64,000 nucleotides of DNA. It comes from Stenotrophomonas sp. UBA2629 (GTDB lineage: Bacteria > Pseudomonadota > Gammaproteobacteria > Xanthomonadales > Xanthomonadaceae). The stretch is taken from positions 994,125 to 1,058,124 of the forward strand of contig DEOB01000010.1 of the NCBI GenBank assembly GCA_002359895.1. The letters run 5' to 3'. The position numbers and the translations under genes are program-made. The notes beneath the pieces are model-generated. The model did no database searches and was not told the DNA's origin. It saw only the letters and a program-made list of their open reading frames with translations. The stretch's first letter is position 1, and every line of letters begins with the position of its first letter. This document shows, piece after piece, positions 1 through 7,652 of this stretch.

Positions 1-1
1 A

Positions 2-202
2 CTCAAACGCTTTGATGCCGACAGCAGCCAGGTGGTGAAGGAAACGGTTTTCACCACCGACATGGATGCCTTGATCAAGGCCATTCCCGATAGAAAGACG
101 TTCTTTGCCGATGCCACCTATCCGGCGGCTACGTGGGTACAGATTGAGCGCCTGTTCAATGCGCAGGACATGCTGGAAGTGGAGTGGACGGTGCGACTTT
201 AG
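2..202 (+). CDS. 3' end of an unidentified protein
   Basis: An open frame enters from the left edge and runs 66 codons to a TAG at 200-202. The start lies outside the window. The visible C-terminus is mixed polar and aromatic, contains the stretch RKTFFADATYP and ends VEWTVRL. It has no signal peptide or membrane segment in this part. I do not recognise a family. The next gene starts about 235 bases downstream on the same strand. No terminator or other feature is evident in that gap. Confidence 0.55.
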   Translation, partial: LKRFDADSSQVVKETVFTTDMDALIKAIPDRKTFFADATYPAATWVQIERLFNAQDMLEVEWTVRL

Positions 203-437
203 TCGTAGTTCGCCAGCCGGTTGAATGCGCCTTCGTATGAATTCAACGGTCGCATTCAGGTCGGTGCGGAATCGCCATCGGCCGTATCAGGCAGGCAATG
301 AGCGAATAACGTGAATCTGCAGGCAGGGCGCCCCGGGTGAATGGCCGGTGCCCAGATGCCAAAGAGGTGAACGTAGCTGGCGGCGGATACGGCTGAGGCA
401 CCTGTGCGCTGTCATCGCAGCGCGCTACGCTAGCGGG

Positions 438-1253
438 ATGTCTGAGTTGAAGAGCCCCCCGCGTCATGTCGTATCCAGCCCGTGTATTGGCCTGTGTGCT
501 CTGGACAGTGATGGATACTGCCGGGGCTGCTGGCGCACCGGCGCCGAGATCGGAGGGTGGCTGCGCATGAACGACACCGAGCGGCGGCAGTTGATGGAGC
601 AGGTGCTGCCGGCGCGGGCTGGTGATGCCACCGCGTTTGCGGCGCAGTTTGCCGGGCGTGAGCGCATGCAGCAGGCGTTGTTGCCGCTGGTCGTCGCGCC
701 GGACGGTGTGGGCTGGAACCGCGACGAGTTGGAAGACCTGCTGCCACCGGGGCCTCCGGTTGAAGCGGCGGTGCTGGCCGGGCTGGTGCCGCGTGCCACC
801 GGTACGCAGGTGTTGTTGACCCGGCGCACCGAAACGCTGCGTAACCATGGCGGCCAAGTGGGTTTCCCGGGCGGCCGGGTGGAGCGCAGTGACCGCAATC
901 CGCTGGCGGCGGCATTGCGCGAAAGCAGCGAGGAAGTTGCGTTGTCGTCCCATCAGGTGCTGCCGTTGGGCTATCTGGATCCGTTCATCACCATTACCGG
1001 CTTCCGGGTAACGCCGGTGGTGGCGATCGTTGACCCCGCCTTTGTCGCGCGCCCGGAGCCGGGCGAAGTGGCGGAGGTGTTCGAGGTGCCGCTGGATTAC
1101 CTGATGGACCCGGGCAACCTGCGCCTGGTGGAAATGGAATATAGCGGGCGCATCCGCCATGTCATGGAATATGCCTGGCCGGGGCACCGCATCTGGGGGG
1201 CCACGGCCGCCATTCTCTACAACCTGCGTCGTCGCTTGGAGCTGGTCGGATGA
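438..1253 (+). CDS. DUF1289-Nudix fusion, probable CoA pyrophosphatase
   Basis: This 271-residue protein joins two domains. Residues about 12-60 are a DUF1289 domain with a four-cysteine cluster (C16, C20, C28, C31; motif SPCIGLC then CRGC) that looks metal-binding. Residues about 80-240 are a Nudix hydrolase of the NudL/CoA diphosphatase type: a GGQVGFPGG segment near residue 138 and the catalytic R161-E162-S-S-E165-E166. The family cleaves coenzyme A to 3',5'-ADP and phosphopantetheine. I chose the ATG at 438 because the DUF1289 domain begins just after it; the frame is open about 90 bases further upstream, but that extension looks like antisense composition. Its stop overlaps the start of the sulfurtransferase (ATGA), so the two are probably co-transcribed. 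The family is clear, the exact substrate is inferred. Confidence 0.85.
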   Translation: MSELKSPPRHVVSSPCIGLCALDSDGYCRGCWRTGAEIGGWLRMNDTERRQLMEQVLPARAGDATAFAAQFAGRERMQQALLPLVVAPDGVGWNRDELEDLLPPGPPVEAAVLAGLVPRATGTQVLLTRRTETLRNHGGQVGFPGGRVERSDRNPLAAALRESSEEVALSSHQVLPLGYLDPFITITGFRVTPVVAIVDPAFVARPEPGEVAEVFEVPLDYLMDPGNLRLVEMEYSGRIRHVMEYAWPGHRIWGATAAILYNLRRRLELVG

Positions 1254-2152
1254 ACACACTTGAATCTGGTTGGAACACGCTGATCGACGTGGCAAGCCTT
1301 GCCGCGACATTGCAGCAGCAGAACCTGCGGGTGATGGATGCACGCGCGGTTGCCAGCACCAACGTACGGGTGGTTGATACGCGTTTTTCGTTGGCCGATG
1401 TGCAGTCGGGCGCGGCGCAATACGCCGCCGGGCATATTCCGGGTGCGGTGTATGCGGATCTGAATCGTGATCTGTCCGACCTCAGCAGGCAGGGACATGG
1501 TCGGCACCCGTTGCCGGACAGCGATGCCTTCGCGGCGACCTTGGGCCGTTGGGGCATTACTCCCGGCACGCAGGTGGTGGTCTACGACGCCGCCGACGGC
1601 AGCATGGCCGCCGCGCGCTTATGGTGGTTGCTGCGTCTGATCGGCCATCGCCAAGTGGCGGTGCTCGATGGTGGGTTGGCGGCGTGGCAGGCGACCGGGC
1701 ATGCGCTGCAGGGCGGCGAGGAACAGGTGCCGCCTGAAGCCCCGTACCCGGGCCACTTCGACCGCAGCCAGGTGGTCAGCGCCGATGACGTGCAGGCGCG
1801 GCTGTCGCAGGCACCGGGTTGGCTGCTGGACGCGCGTGCGGGTGAACGTTATCGCGGAGAAGTGGAGCCGTTGGACCGCGTTGCCGGGCATGTCCCAGGC
1901 GCGCTCAACCGGCCTTTTGCCTTGAACGTGCGCGAGGGTCGGTTGCGCTCATCGTCTGAGCTGCGCGCGGAGCTGGAGCCTTTGCTCGCCGGTCGTGCGC
2001 CGGATGACGTCGTGCTGATGTGCGGCTCGGGCGTAACCGCATGCCACCTGCTGTTGGCGTTTGAACATGCGGGTCTGCACGGTGCCAAGGTGTTTGCCGA
2101 CTCGTGGAGCGGCTGGTCCAGTGATGCACAGCGGCCAGTGGCAACCGGCTGA
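1250..2152 (+). CDS. sseA: Two-domain rhodanese sulfurtransferase (SseA type)
   Basis: A 300-residue tandem rhodanese, the usual size for thiosulfate/3-mercaptopyruvate sulfurtransferases. The N-terminal domain (about residues 38-150) carries the conserved AAGHIPGAV. The C-terminal domain carries DARAGERYRGE and the active loop CGSGVTA, with Cys258 as the persulfide-forming residue. CGSGVTA is the loop type of 3-mercaptopyruvate sulfurtransferase rather than of thiosulfate rhodanese, so MST activity is more likely. The protein should be cytoplasmic. Its ATG overlaps the TGA of the Nudix gene upstream, suggesting translational coupling. Confidence 0.85.
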   Translation: MNTLESGWNTLIDVASLAATLQQQNLRVMDARAVASTNVRVVDTRFSLADVQSGAAQYAAGHIPGAVYADLNRDLSDLSRQGHGRHPLPDSDAFAATLGRWGITPGTQVVVYDAADGSMAAARLWWLLRLIGHRQVAVLDGGLAAWQATGHALQGGEEQVPPEAPYPGHFDRSQVVSADDVQARLSQAPGWLLDARAGERYRGEVEPLDRVAGHVPGALNRPFALNVREGRLRSSSELRAELEPLLAGRAPDDVVLMCGSGVTACHLLLAFEHAGLHGAKVFADSWSGWSSDAQRPVATG

Positions 2153-2202
2153 GGCAGGTGCCGGCACGCGGCAGCGCTGCGTGAAGGCTTATCGGGGGGA
2201 GC

Positions 2203-3129
2203 ATGGATTTCAGGACATGGATAGCCGGGCCGTTGCTGTTGCTTGCGCTTGTGGGCTGCGCGCAGCAGGGCGATCCGTCGCTGTCTGATTCGCGTCAGTA
2301 CAACCGTGATCTGGAGCGCTGGCGTGCGCAGCGCATCGCGCAACTGCGCGCGCCCGACGGCTGGCTGAGCTACACCGGCTCGGGTCGATTGAAAGCCGGC
2401 AGCTACCGGCTGGGCAGCGCACCGGGCAGTGATGTCGTGTTACCGGCCGGCCCGGAGCAACTGGGCACGCTGCAGATTGCGGCAGACGGCGTGGCGATCA
2501 TCAACGGGCAGGCCGGCACCGGTGCCACGTTGAACGGCAAGCCGCTGCGGCAAGCGACATTGCGGCCGGTGATGGACGGCGTGCAGGATGCCAGCCGCAT
2601 CCAACTGGGCAGCGGCGAGTTCTACCTGGTGCGCAACGGTGCTGTGCTGGGCTGGCGCTTCCGCGACGCAGGCTCGGCGCGGCGACGTGATTTCAGGGGC
2701 ATTGATTACTTTCCAGTGGACGAGCGCTGGCGGGTGGAAGCGCAGTGGGTGCCTTTCCCCGAGCCGCGAGCGGCCGTGTTGTTGACGTCAATCGGCACGC
2801 CGCTGATGACCACGGTATTGGGCGAGGCAGTATTCGAGATAGAGGGGCAACGCTTCCGCCTGCAGCCAGAGGTGGATGAAACCGCACCGGCCTCGGAGCG
2901 TTTCTTCTTCGCGTTTTCCGACCGCACCAGTGGCCGCGAAACCTATGGCGGTGCGCGGTATCTTTACGCCGCCGCACCGCGCGCTGGCAAATTGGTGCTG
3001 GATTTCAACCGCGCCCAGAACCCACCGTGCGCATTCACGCCCTATGTGGTCTGCCCGATTGCGCCCGCCATCAACCGGCTGGATCTGGCGCTGACGGCAG
3101 GCGAGAAATTCCAGCCATTGCCGCCTTGA
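2203..3129 (+). CDS. DUF1684 lipoprotein
   Basis: A 308-residue protein with a short charged N-terminus, a leucine-rich core and a lipobox LVGC, giving lipidation at Cys19. The body matches DUF1684: the conserved DFNRAQNPPCAF and YVVCPIAP motifs occur near the C-terminus. The family's biochemical role is not established. It should be an outer- or inner-membrane lipoprotein facing the periplasm. The start ATG is preceded by a strong purine-rich ribosome site (GGGGGGAG at about 2195). It lies 50 bases after the sulfurtransferase on the same strand and faces the amidase gene, with an 18-base gap between the stops. Confidence 0.75.
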   Translation: MDFRTWIAGPLLLLALVGCAQQGDPSLSDSRQYNRDLERWRAQRIAQLRAPDGWLSYTGSGRLKAGSYRLGSAPGSDVVLPAGPEQLGTLQIAADGVAIINGQAGTGATLNGKPLRQATLRPVMDGVQDASRIQLGSGEFYLVRNGAVLGWRFRDAGSARRRDFRGIDYFPVDERWRVEAQWVPFPEPRAAVLLTSIGTPLMTTVLGEAVFEIEGQRFRLQPEVDETAPASERFFFAFSDRTSGRETYGGARYLYAAAPRAGKLVLDFNRAQNPPCAFTPYVVCPIAPAINRLDLALTAGEKFQPLPP

Positions 3130-3147
3130 ATGCCGCGCCGGCAGGCG

Positions 3148-3711
3148 TCACTGCGGCAGCAGTTGCTGCGGAATGGCGTTGAGCACGTCCTGCCATGGGA
3201 ACAGCGGGCCGGGGTCGAGCTTGCGCGGCACATCGAGCGTGGCGTCATTGCTGGCTGGCATGCGTGTGGTGTCCAGCTGCTGGTGGCCGGCAATCCAGCG
3301 CAACGACGGCAGCGTTTCCGGCAGCCACTGCAGCAGCCGTATCAACGCGGCAATCTGCGCTTCGGTGTACGGCTCGCTCATGTGCTGGTTGCGCGAATCA
3401 AACCAATCGGGCCAACGCCCACGGTTGACCAGCTCAATGCCGACCGAGCGCGGGTTGATGCCGCGCACATGGTGGGCCACTCGATCCAGCGCGACGTACT
3501 GCACGATGCTGCCGTCGCGGTCGATGTAGTAATGGCCGCTGTTGCCGGTGCCGGCGTCGTAAAGCACACGCTCGCCGTATTCGCGGGCGGCGGCAAGGTC
3601 GGGCAGTTCGGTGCAGTGGATCACCACCAGATCGACATCCGACAGCGCACGGCTGGCCAAGGACTGCTCGTAGGGCAGGGGAGTTGCAACGATGGGGGGC
3701 GGTAGCGGCAT
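3148..3711 (-). CDS. ampD: N-acetylmuramoyl-L-alanine amidase, AmpD-like
   Basis: A 187-residue Amidase_2 domain protein, the size of cytosolic AmpD. Predicted zinc ligands are His32 (VVIHCTE), His143 (IAGHQQLDT) and Asp166 in KLDPGPLFPW, the same order and spacing as in AmpD; GIELVN supplies the conserved glutamate. AmpD removes the stem peptide from 1,6-anhydro-muropeptides during cell-wall recycling, and its loss derepresses AmpR-controlled beta-lactamases in Stenotrophomonas and other bacteria. There is no signal peptide, which favours AmpD over periplasmic AmiD. It is transcribed divergently from the hydrolase at 3763. Stenotrophomonas has more than one AmpD-like gene, so the symbol is provisional. 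Confidence 0.8.
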   Translation of the reverse strand: MPLPPPIVATPLPYEQSLASRALSDVDLVVIHCTELPDLAAAREYGERVLYDAGTGNSGHYYIDRDGSIVQYVALDRVAHHVRGINPRSVGIELVNRGRWPDWFDSRNQHMSEPYTEAQIAALIRLLQWLPETLPSLRWIAGHQQLDTTRMPASNDATLDVPRKLDPGPLFPWQDVLNAIPQQLLPQ

Positions 3712-3762
3712 GGGGGGATGCTAGCATTCGTGCATGAGTCCTGATTACTGCGTGCGGCTGCC

Positions 3763-4290
3763 ATGAGTCGCGGACATTGCATTCTGTCCCACGGTTTCGA
3801 GAGCGGCCCGGAGGCCACCAAGGTCACCGCGCTGGCCGATGTGGCGCAGCGCATGGGCTGGAGCCACGAGCGCCCGGATTACACCGACCTGGACGCCAAG
3901 CATGAAATCAGCTCGGTCGGCGATGTGCCGGCGCGGCTGCAGCGGTTGATTGAACGGGCCGCCGAAATGGCCGCACGCGGCCCGCTGGTGCTGGCCGGTT
4001 CCAGCCTTGGCGCCTACATTTCGGCGATCACTTCGTTGAAGGTGCCGGTCAAGGGCCTGTTCCTGATGGTGCCGCCCACCCGCATGGGGCCGATGCCGGC
4101 GCTGGATGCCGCGCCGGTGCCGATCAGCGTGGTGCACGCCTGGGGCGATGAGCTGATCCCCGCTGCCGAGGTCATCCGTTGGGCCGGGGAGCGCTCGGCG
4201 CGCTTGCTGATGGTCGATGACGGCCACCGCCTGAGCCGGCATGTGGAGGCCTCTGCCGAGGCCTTCGAGGCGCTGCTGCGCTCGCTCTGA
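3763..4290 (+). CDS. Small alpha/beta hydrolase
   Basis: A compact 175-residue alpha/beta hydrolase fold. The nucleophile elbow is G-S-S-L-G with Ser81 central. The likely acid is Asp129 (GDELIP) and the likely base His155 (DDGHRL), so the triad is complete. HGFESGP near the N-terminus provides the oxyanion-hole region. It resembles the YqiA/RBBP9-like small hydrolases, whose substrates are mostly unknown. No signal peptide is visible. It is divergent from ampD, with a gap of about 50 bases, and is followed by rlmKL on the same strand 140 bases later. Confidence 0.75.
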   Translation: MSRGHCILSHGFESGPEATKVTALADVAQRMGWSHERPDYTDLDAKHEISSVGDVPARLQRLIERAAEMAARGPLVLAGSSLGAYISAITSLKVPVKGLFLMVPPTRMGPMPALDAAPVPISVVHAWGDELIPAAEVIRWAGERSARLLMVDDGHRLSRHVEASAEAFEALLRSL

Positions 4291-4430
4291 GCGGCATGTG
4301 AAGGCTGCTGGCCCGCCGTAATCCGGCGCCACGGCCTGCAACTGCCTACAATGGCGACCCTGGATGCCCTCCGAGGCCGCTCTGCCGTGCCCGCCTGCAT
4401 CCCTTCCTTTCTGACAGCTGATCCGATCCC

Positions 4431-6569
4431 GTGAAATTCTTTGTTTCCTGCGCCAAGGGCCTTGAGTACCTGCTTGCCGACGAACTGCTGGCAATGGGCC
4501 TGTCCAAGGCCACCGCCACCATTGCCGGCGTCAATGCCGAAGGTGAACTGCGCGACGCGCAGCGGGTGGTGCTGTGGTCACGCCTGGCCAGCCGCGTGCT
4601 GTGGCCGCTGGCCGAGTTTGACTGTCCGGATGAGGGCTCGTTGTACCAGGGCGTGGTTTCCATGCCGTGGGACCAGCACATCACCCCCGAGCTGACCCTG
4701 TCGGTGGACGCGCATGTGTCCGGCACCGCCATCACCCATGCGCGTTTTGCCGCGCAGCGGGTCAAGGACGGTGTGGTGGACAGCCTGCGCGCGCAGGGCA
4801 TGGAGCGGCCGTCGGTGAACGTGGAGTTGCCGGACGTGCGCATCAACCTGTCGCTGCGCAAAGGCCGGGCCACCATTTCCATCGACCTGGGCGGCGGCCC
4901 GATGCACCGGCGCGGTTGGCGCATGGCGCAGAACGATGCGCCGTTGAAGGAAAACCTGGCTGCCGCCGTGTTGCTGCGCGCCGACTGGCCCAAGATTCAC
5001 GCTCAGGGTGGCGGTCTGCTGGACCCGATGTGCGGCAGCGGTACGTTGTTGATCGAAGGCGCCTTGATGGCGGCCGACGTGGCGCCGGGCCTGCAGCGCC
5101 ACGGCAGCCTGCCGCCGAGCCGCTGGCGCGGTTTTGATCAGGCGCAGTGGAAGGAACTGATGGCCGAAGCGCGCGAGCGCGAGACGGTGGGTCGTGCCGC
5201 ATTGAAGCAGGTCATCCACGGCAGCGATATCGACCCCAAGGCGATCAGCGCGGCCAAGGAAAACGCCGCCGTGGCCGGCGTCAGCGAGGCCATCTGGTTT
5301 GGCGTGCGCGACGTGGCCGACATGCAGGTGCCGCCGCAGGAAATCGGCTGCGTGGTCTGCAACCCGCCTTACGACGAGCGCCTTGCCGCCGATGCCATGC
5401 TCTACCGCCGCATCGGTGACGCGCTCAAGCGTGCGGTGCCGCAGTGGCGCGCAAGCCTGCTGTGCGGCAGTGCCGATCTGGCCTTTGCCACCGGCCTGCG
5501 TGCGCGCAAAACCTACCAGCTGTTCAACGGTGCCATCGAGTGCGCGTTGATCGTCTGCGACCCCATTGCCGTGCCCGCGCGTGAAAACGACGGCCAGCCG
5601 CGTGAGCTGAGCGAAGGCGCGCAGATGGTGGCCAACCGCCTGCGCAAGAATCTGAAGAAGTTCAAGAACTGGCTGTCGCGCGAAGGCGTGAGCTGCTTCC
5701 GCGCCTACGATGCCGACCTGCCGGAATATGCGGCCGCCATCGACGTTTACCGCGAGGACGGCGGCAAGGGCCGCATCTTCCTGCATGTGCAGGAATACGC
5801 CGCACCGGCCACCATTCCCGATGCGGACGTGCGCCGCCGTCGCAACGAACTGCTGTCGGCCGCGCGCGAGGTGTTCCAGGTGCCGGCCGAGCAGGTCGCG
5901 CTGAAGTCGCGCGAGCGGGGCAAGGGCGGCAGCAAGTACGGCCGCTTCGAGCAGCGCGGCGAGTTCATCCTGGTGCGCGAAAACGATGCGCTGCTGCGGG
6001 TGAATCTGTTTGATTACCTGGATACCGGCCTGTTCCTCGACCACCGCCCGCTGCGTCGGCACATGGCCGAGGAGTCGCGCGGCAAGCGCTTCCTCAACCT
6101 GTTCTGCTACACCGGCGTGGCCAGTGTGCAGGCTGCGGTGGCCGGTGCCAGTTCGACCACCAGCGTCGATCTGTCGGGCACCTATCTGCAATGGTGTGCG
6201 GACAACCTTGCGCTCAACGGCAAGGGCGGCAGCCAGCACACGCTGGTGCAGGCCGATGCGGTCACCTGGCTGGAGTCGGAGAAGAACCGTTACGACGTGA
6301 TCTTCTGCGACCCGCCGACCTTCTCCAACTCGGCACGCGCGGACGATTTCGACATCCAGCGCGAGCACGTGCGTCTGCTGAGCGCGGCGGTGGATCGCCT
6401 GACCTCGGACGGCGTGCTGTATTTCTCCAACAACTTCCGCCGCTTCAAACTGGACGAAACCGCGATTGCCGGGTTCGCGCATTGCCAGGAGATTTCCGCG
6501 CAGACCATCGGCCCGGATTTCGAGCGCAACGCACGCATCCATCGCGCGTGGGAACTGCGGCGGCAGTAA
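4431..6569 (+). CDS. rlmKL: Bifunctional 23S rRNA m2G2445/m7G2069 methyltransferase RlmKL
   Basis: A 712-residue protein with the full RlmKL architecture: an N-terminal THUMP domain (about residues 45-155), a first SAM-dependent methyltransferase with LDPMCGSGT (about 200) and CNPPYDERL (about 311), and a second methyltransferase with NLFCYTGVASV (about 558) and CDPPTFSNS (about 626). In E. coli the two halves modify G2445 and G2069 of 23S rRNA. Translation begins at a GTG; the MKFFVSCAKGLE start fits the family N-terminus exactly. A TACAAT -10-like hexamer lies at 4347-4352, but no good -35 was seen. Length and motifs are normal. Confidence 0.95.
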   Translation: MKFFVSCAKGLEYLLADELLAMGLSKATATIAGVNAEGELRDAQRVVLWSRLASRVLWPLAEFDCPDEGSLYQGVVSMPWDQHITPELTLSVDAHVSGTAITHARFAAQRVKDGVVDSLRAQGMERPSVNVELPDVRINLSLRKGRATISIDLGGGPMHRRGWRMAQNDAPLKENLAAAVLLRADWPKIHAQGGGLLDPMCGSGTLLIEGALMAADVAPGLQRHGSLPPSRWRGFDQAQWKELMAEARERETVGRAALKQVIHGSDIDPKAISAAKENAAVAGVSEAIWFGVRDVADMQVPPQEIGCVVCNPPYDERLAADAMLYRRIGDALKRAVPQWRASLLCGSADLAFATGLRARKTYQLFNGAIECALIVCDPIAVPARENDGQPRELSEGAQMVANRLRKNLKKFKNWLSREGVSCFRAYDADLPEYAAAIDVYREDGGKGRIFLHVQEYAAPATIPDADVRRRRNELLSAAREVFQVPAEQVALKSRERGKGGSKYGRFEQRGEFILVRENDALLRVNLFDYLDTGLFLDHRPLRRHMAEESRGKRFLNLFCYTGVASVQAAVAGASSTTSVDLSGTYLQWCADNLALNGKGGSQHTLVQADAVTWLESEKNRYDVIFCDPPTFSNSARADDFDIQREHVRLLSAAVDRLTSDGVLYFSNNFRRFKLDETAIAGFAHCQEISAQTIGPDFERNARIHRAWELRRQ

Positions 6570-6599
6570 GCGGCCGCCACTTCTGCAGAAGGAAACAGC

Positions 6600-7139
6600 A
6601 TGGAAACCTCGTCGATCCGGTTCTCAGGCCTTCTGCTGCGTCCTTTCGACGACAGCGATGCCGAAGTGTTCACACTGGCGGTGCGCGAATCGGTGCAGAG
6701 CGTGAGCCCTTGGATGTCCTGGTGCACACCGGACTACCGAGCCGAGCAGGCGTTGGAATGGTTCGCCGCCTGCCGCGCCCAGCGTGATGCTGGCACGGCG
6801 TTGGAGTTCGGGATTTTCTGCCAGGACACCGGCGTCTTTCTGGGCGGTGCGGGTTTGAACGACATCCGCCGCGAGCAGCGCTTCTGCAACCTGGGCTACT
6901 GGGTGCGGCAGTCTAGGCAAGGGCAGGGCATCGCACCGCGCTGCGTACGCGCGCTTGCCGCGCATGGTTTTGCCAATGAAGCGTTGCAGCGCATCGAAGT
7001 GGTCGTGGCGGTAGGCAACACCGCAAGCGAAAGAGTGGCGCTCAAATCCGGTGCCCTGCGTGAGGGGAAAGCGCGCAATCGGTTGCTGATCAATGGCCAG
7101 GCGGTGCCGGCGCATATGTTTTCGTTGATTCCGGGATAG
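6600..7139 (+). CDS. GNAT N-acetyltransferase (RimJ/RimL-like)
   Basis: A 179-residue single GNAT domain. The N-terminal strands (GLLLRPFDDSDAE), the YWVRQSRQGQGIA segment forming the pyrophosphate-binding loop (around residues 100-115) and the terminal RNRLLINGQAVPAHMFSLIPG are typical of the RimJ/RimL/SpeG-like branch that acetylates protein N-termini or small amines. The substrate cannot be told from sequence. A GGAAACAGC ribosome site precedes the ATG, 30 bases after rlmKL. Downstream lies the inverted-repeat element at 7159-7280. Confidence 0.8.
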   Translation: METSSIRFSGLLLRPFDDSDAEVFTLAVRESVQSVSPWMSWCTPDYRAEQALEWFAACRAQRDAGTALEFGIFCQDTGVFLGGAGLNDIRREQRFCNLGYWVRQSRQGQGIAPRCVRALAAHGFANEALQRIEVVVAVGNTASERVALKSGALREGKARNRLLINGQAVPAHMFSLIPG

Positions 7140-7158
7140 GGCAGGGTTTTTCTTTCTC

Positions 7159-7280
7159 CCCTCTCCCCAACCCCTCTCCCGCGAGGGGAGAGGGGCTATG
7201 TGCACTGCAAGTTGAGGCAATGCGTGCAACTGCAGCTTCAAAGCCCCTCTCCCCTCGCGGGAGAGGGGTTGTGGAGAGGG
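7159..7280. repeat. Long inverted-repeat element, copy 1
   Basis: Two arms of about 39 bases (7159-7197 and 7242-7280) are reverse complements of each other with one mismatch, separated by a spacer of about 44 bases. Each arm also folds on itself, because a CCCCTCTCCC block is followed by its complement GGGAGAGGGG. A nearly identical element occurs at 12281-12406. It resembles the CCCTCTCCC-type intergenic palindromes common in proteobacterial genomes. It sits between the stop of the acetyltransferase gene and the stop of the DUF3325 gene and could act as a bidirectional terminator. Confidence 0.85.
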
Positions 7281-7322
7281 GGAACAGCGCGCAAGCCAGC
7301 CCCATCTACACCCACATCACCG

Positions 7323-7652
7323 CTACAACAGCGCCGCAATCACGCCCATCATCGGTAGCGCCAACGCCAACGGCACAATCCAGCGCGGCCGGTACGGGTA
7401 CAGGCCAAAGGCAATCAGCAAACCGGCGGCGGTCAGCGCGCCCAGCCACAGCACCGGGCCCAGTGCCCAGCCGTGGTTCCACACGCACAGGCCGAACGCG
7501 GCGGTCAGCGTGGCCCAACCCAGCCATGCCCACAGCCGCATGCGTTCGGGACTGCAACGGTCGCTGCCGTTCAACTCCTGCTGGTGCTTGTCCATGGACA
7601 GCGACAATGCCGTGAATCCGGTGTACGACAATGCGAGCGAGAGCAGCATCAT
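7323..7652 (-). CDS. DUF3325 membrane protein
   Basis: A 109-residue protein with a hydrophobic N-terminal segment and two or three further membrane helices (WLGWATLTAAFGLCVW, ALGPVLWLGALTAAGLL, WIVPLALALPMMGVIAALL). It matches the size and layout of DUF3325 proteins, which are found next to PepSY iron-uptake genes. The chosen ATG at 7652 overlaps the TGA of the PepSY gene (ATGA), so it is the last gene of this four-gene set. Its function is unknown; a role in ferrisiderophore processing at the inner membrane is inferred only from the neighbourhood. Confidence 0.7.
   Translation of the reverse strand: MMLLSLALSYTGFTALSLSMDKHQQELNGSDRCSPERMRLWAWLGWATLTAAFGLCVWNHGWALGPVLWLGALTAAGLLIAFGLYPYRPRWIVPLALALPMMGVIAALL

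Noticed and set aside
4578..6542. A minus-strand frame of about 650 codons opposite rlmKL.
   Set aside because: Same codon-bias effect; histidine and alanine rich with no recognisable fold.
7159..7280. Possible CRISPR or tandem-repeat array because of repeated C/T-rich blocks.
   Set aside because: There are only two arms in inverted orientation, no regular spacers and no cas genes.
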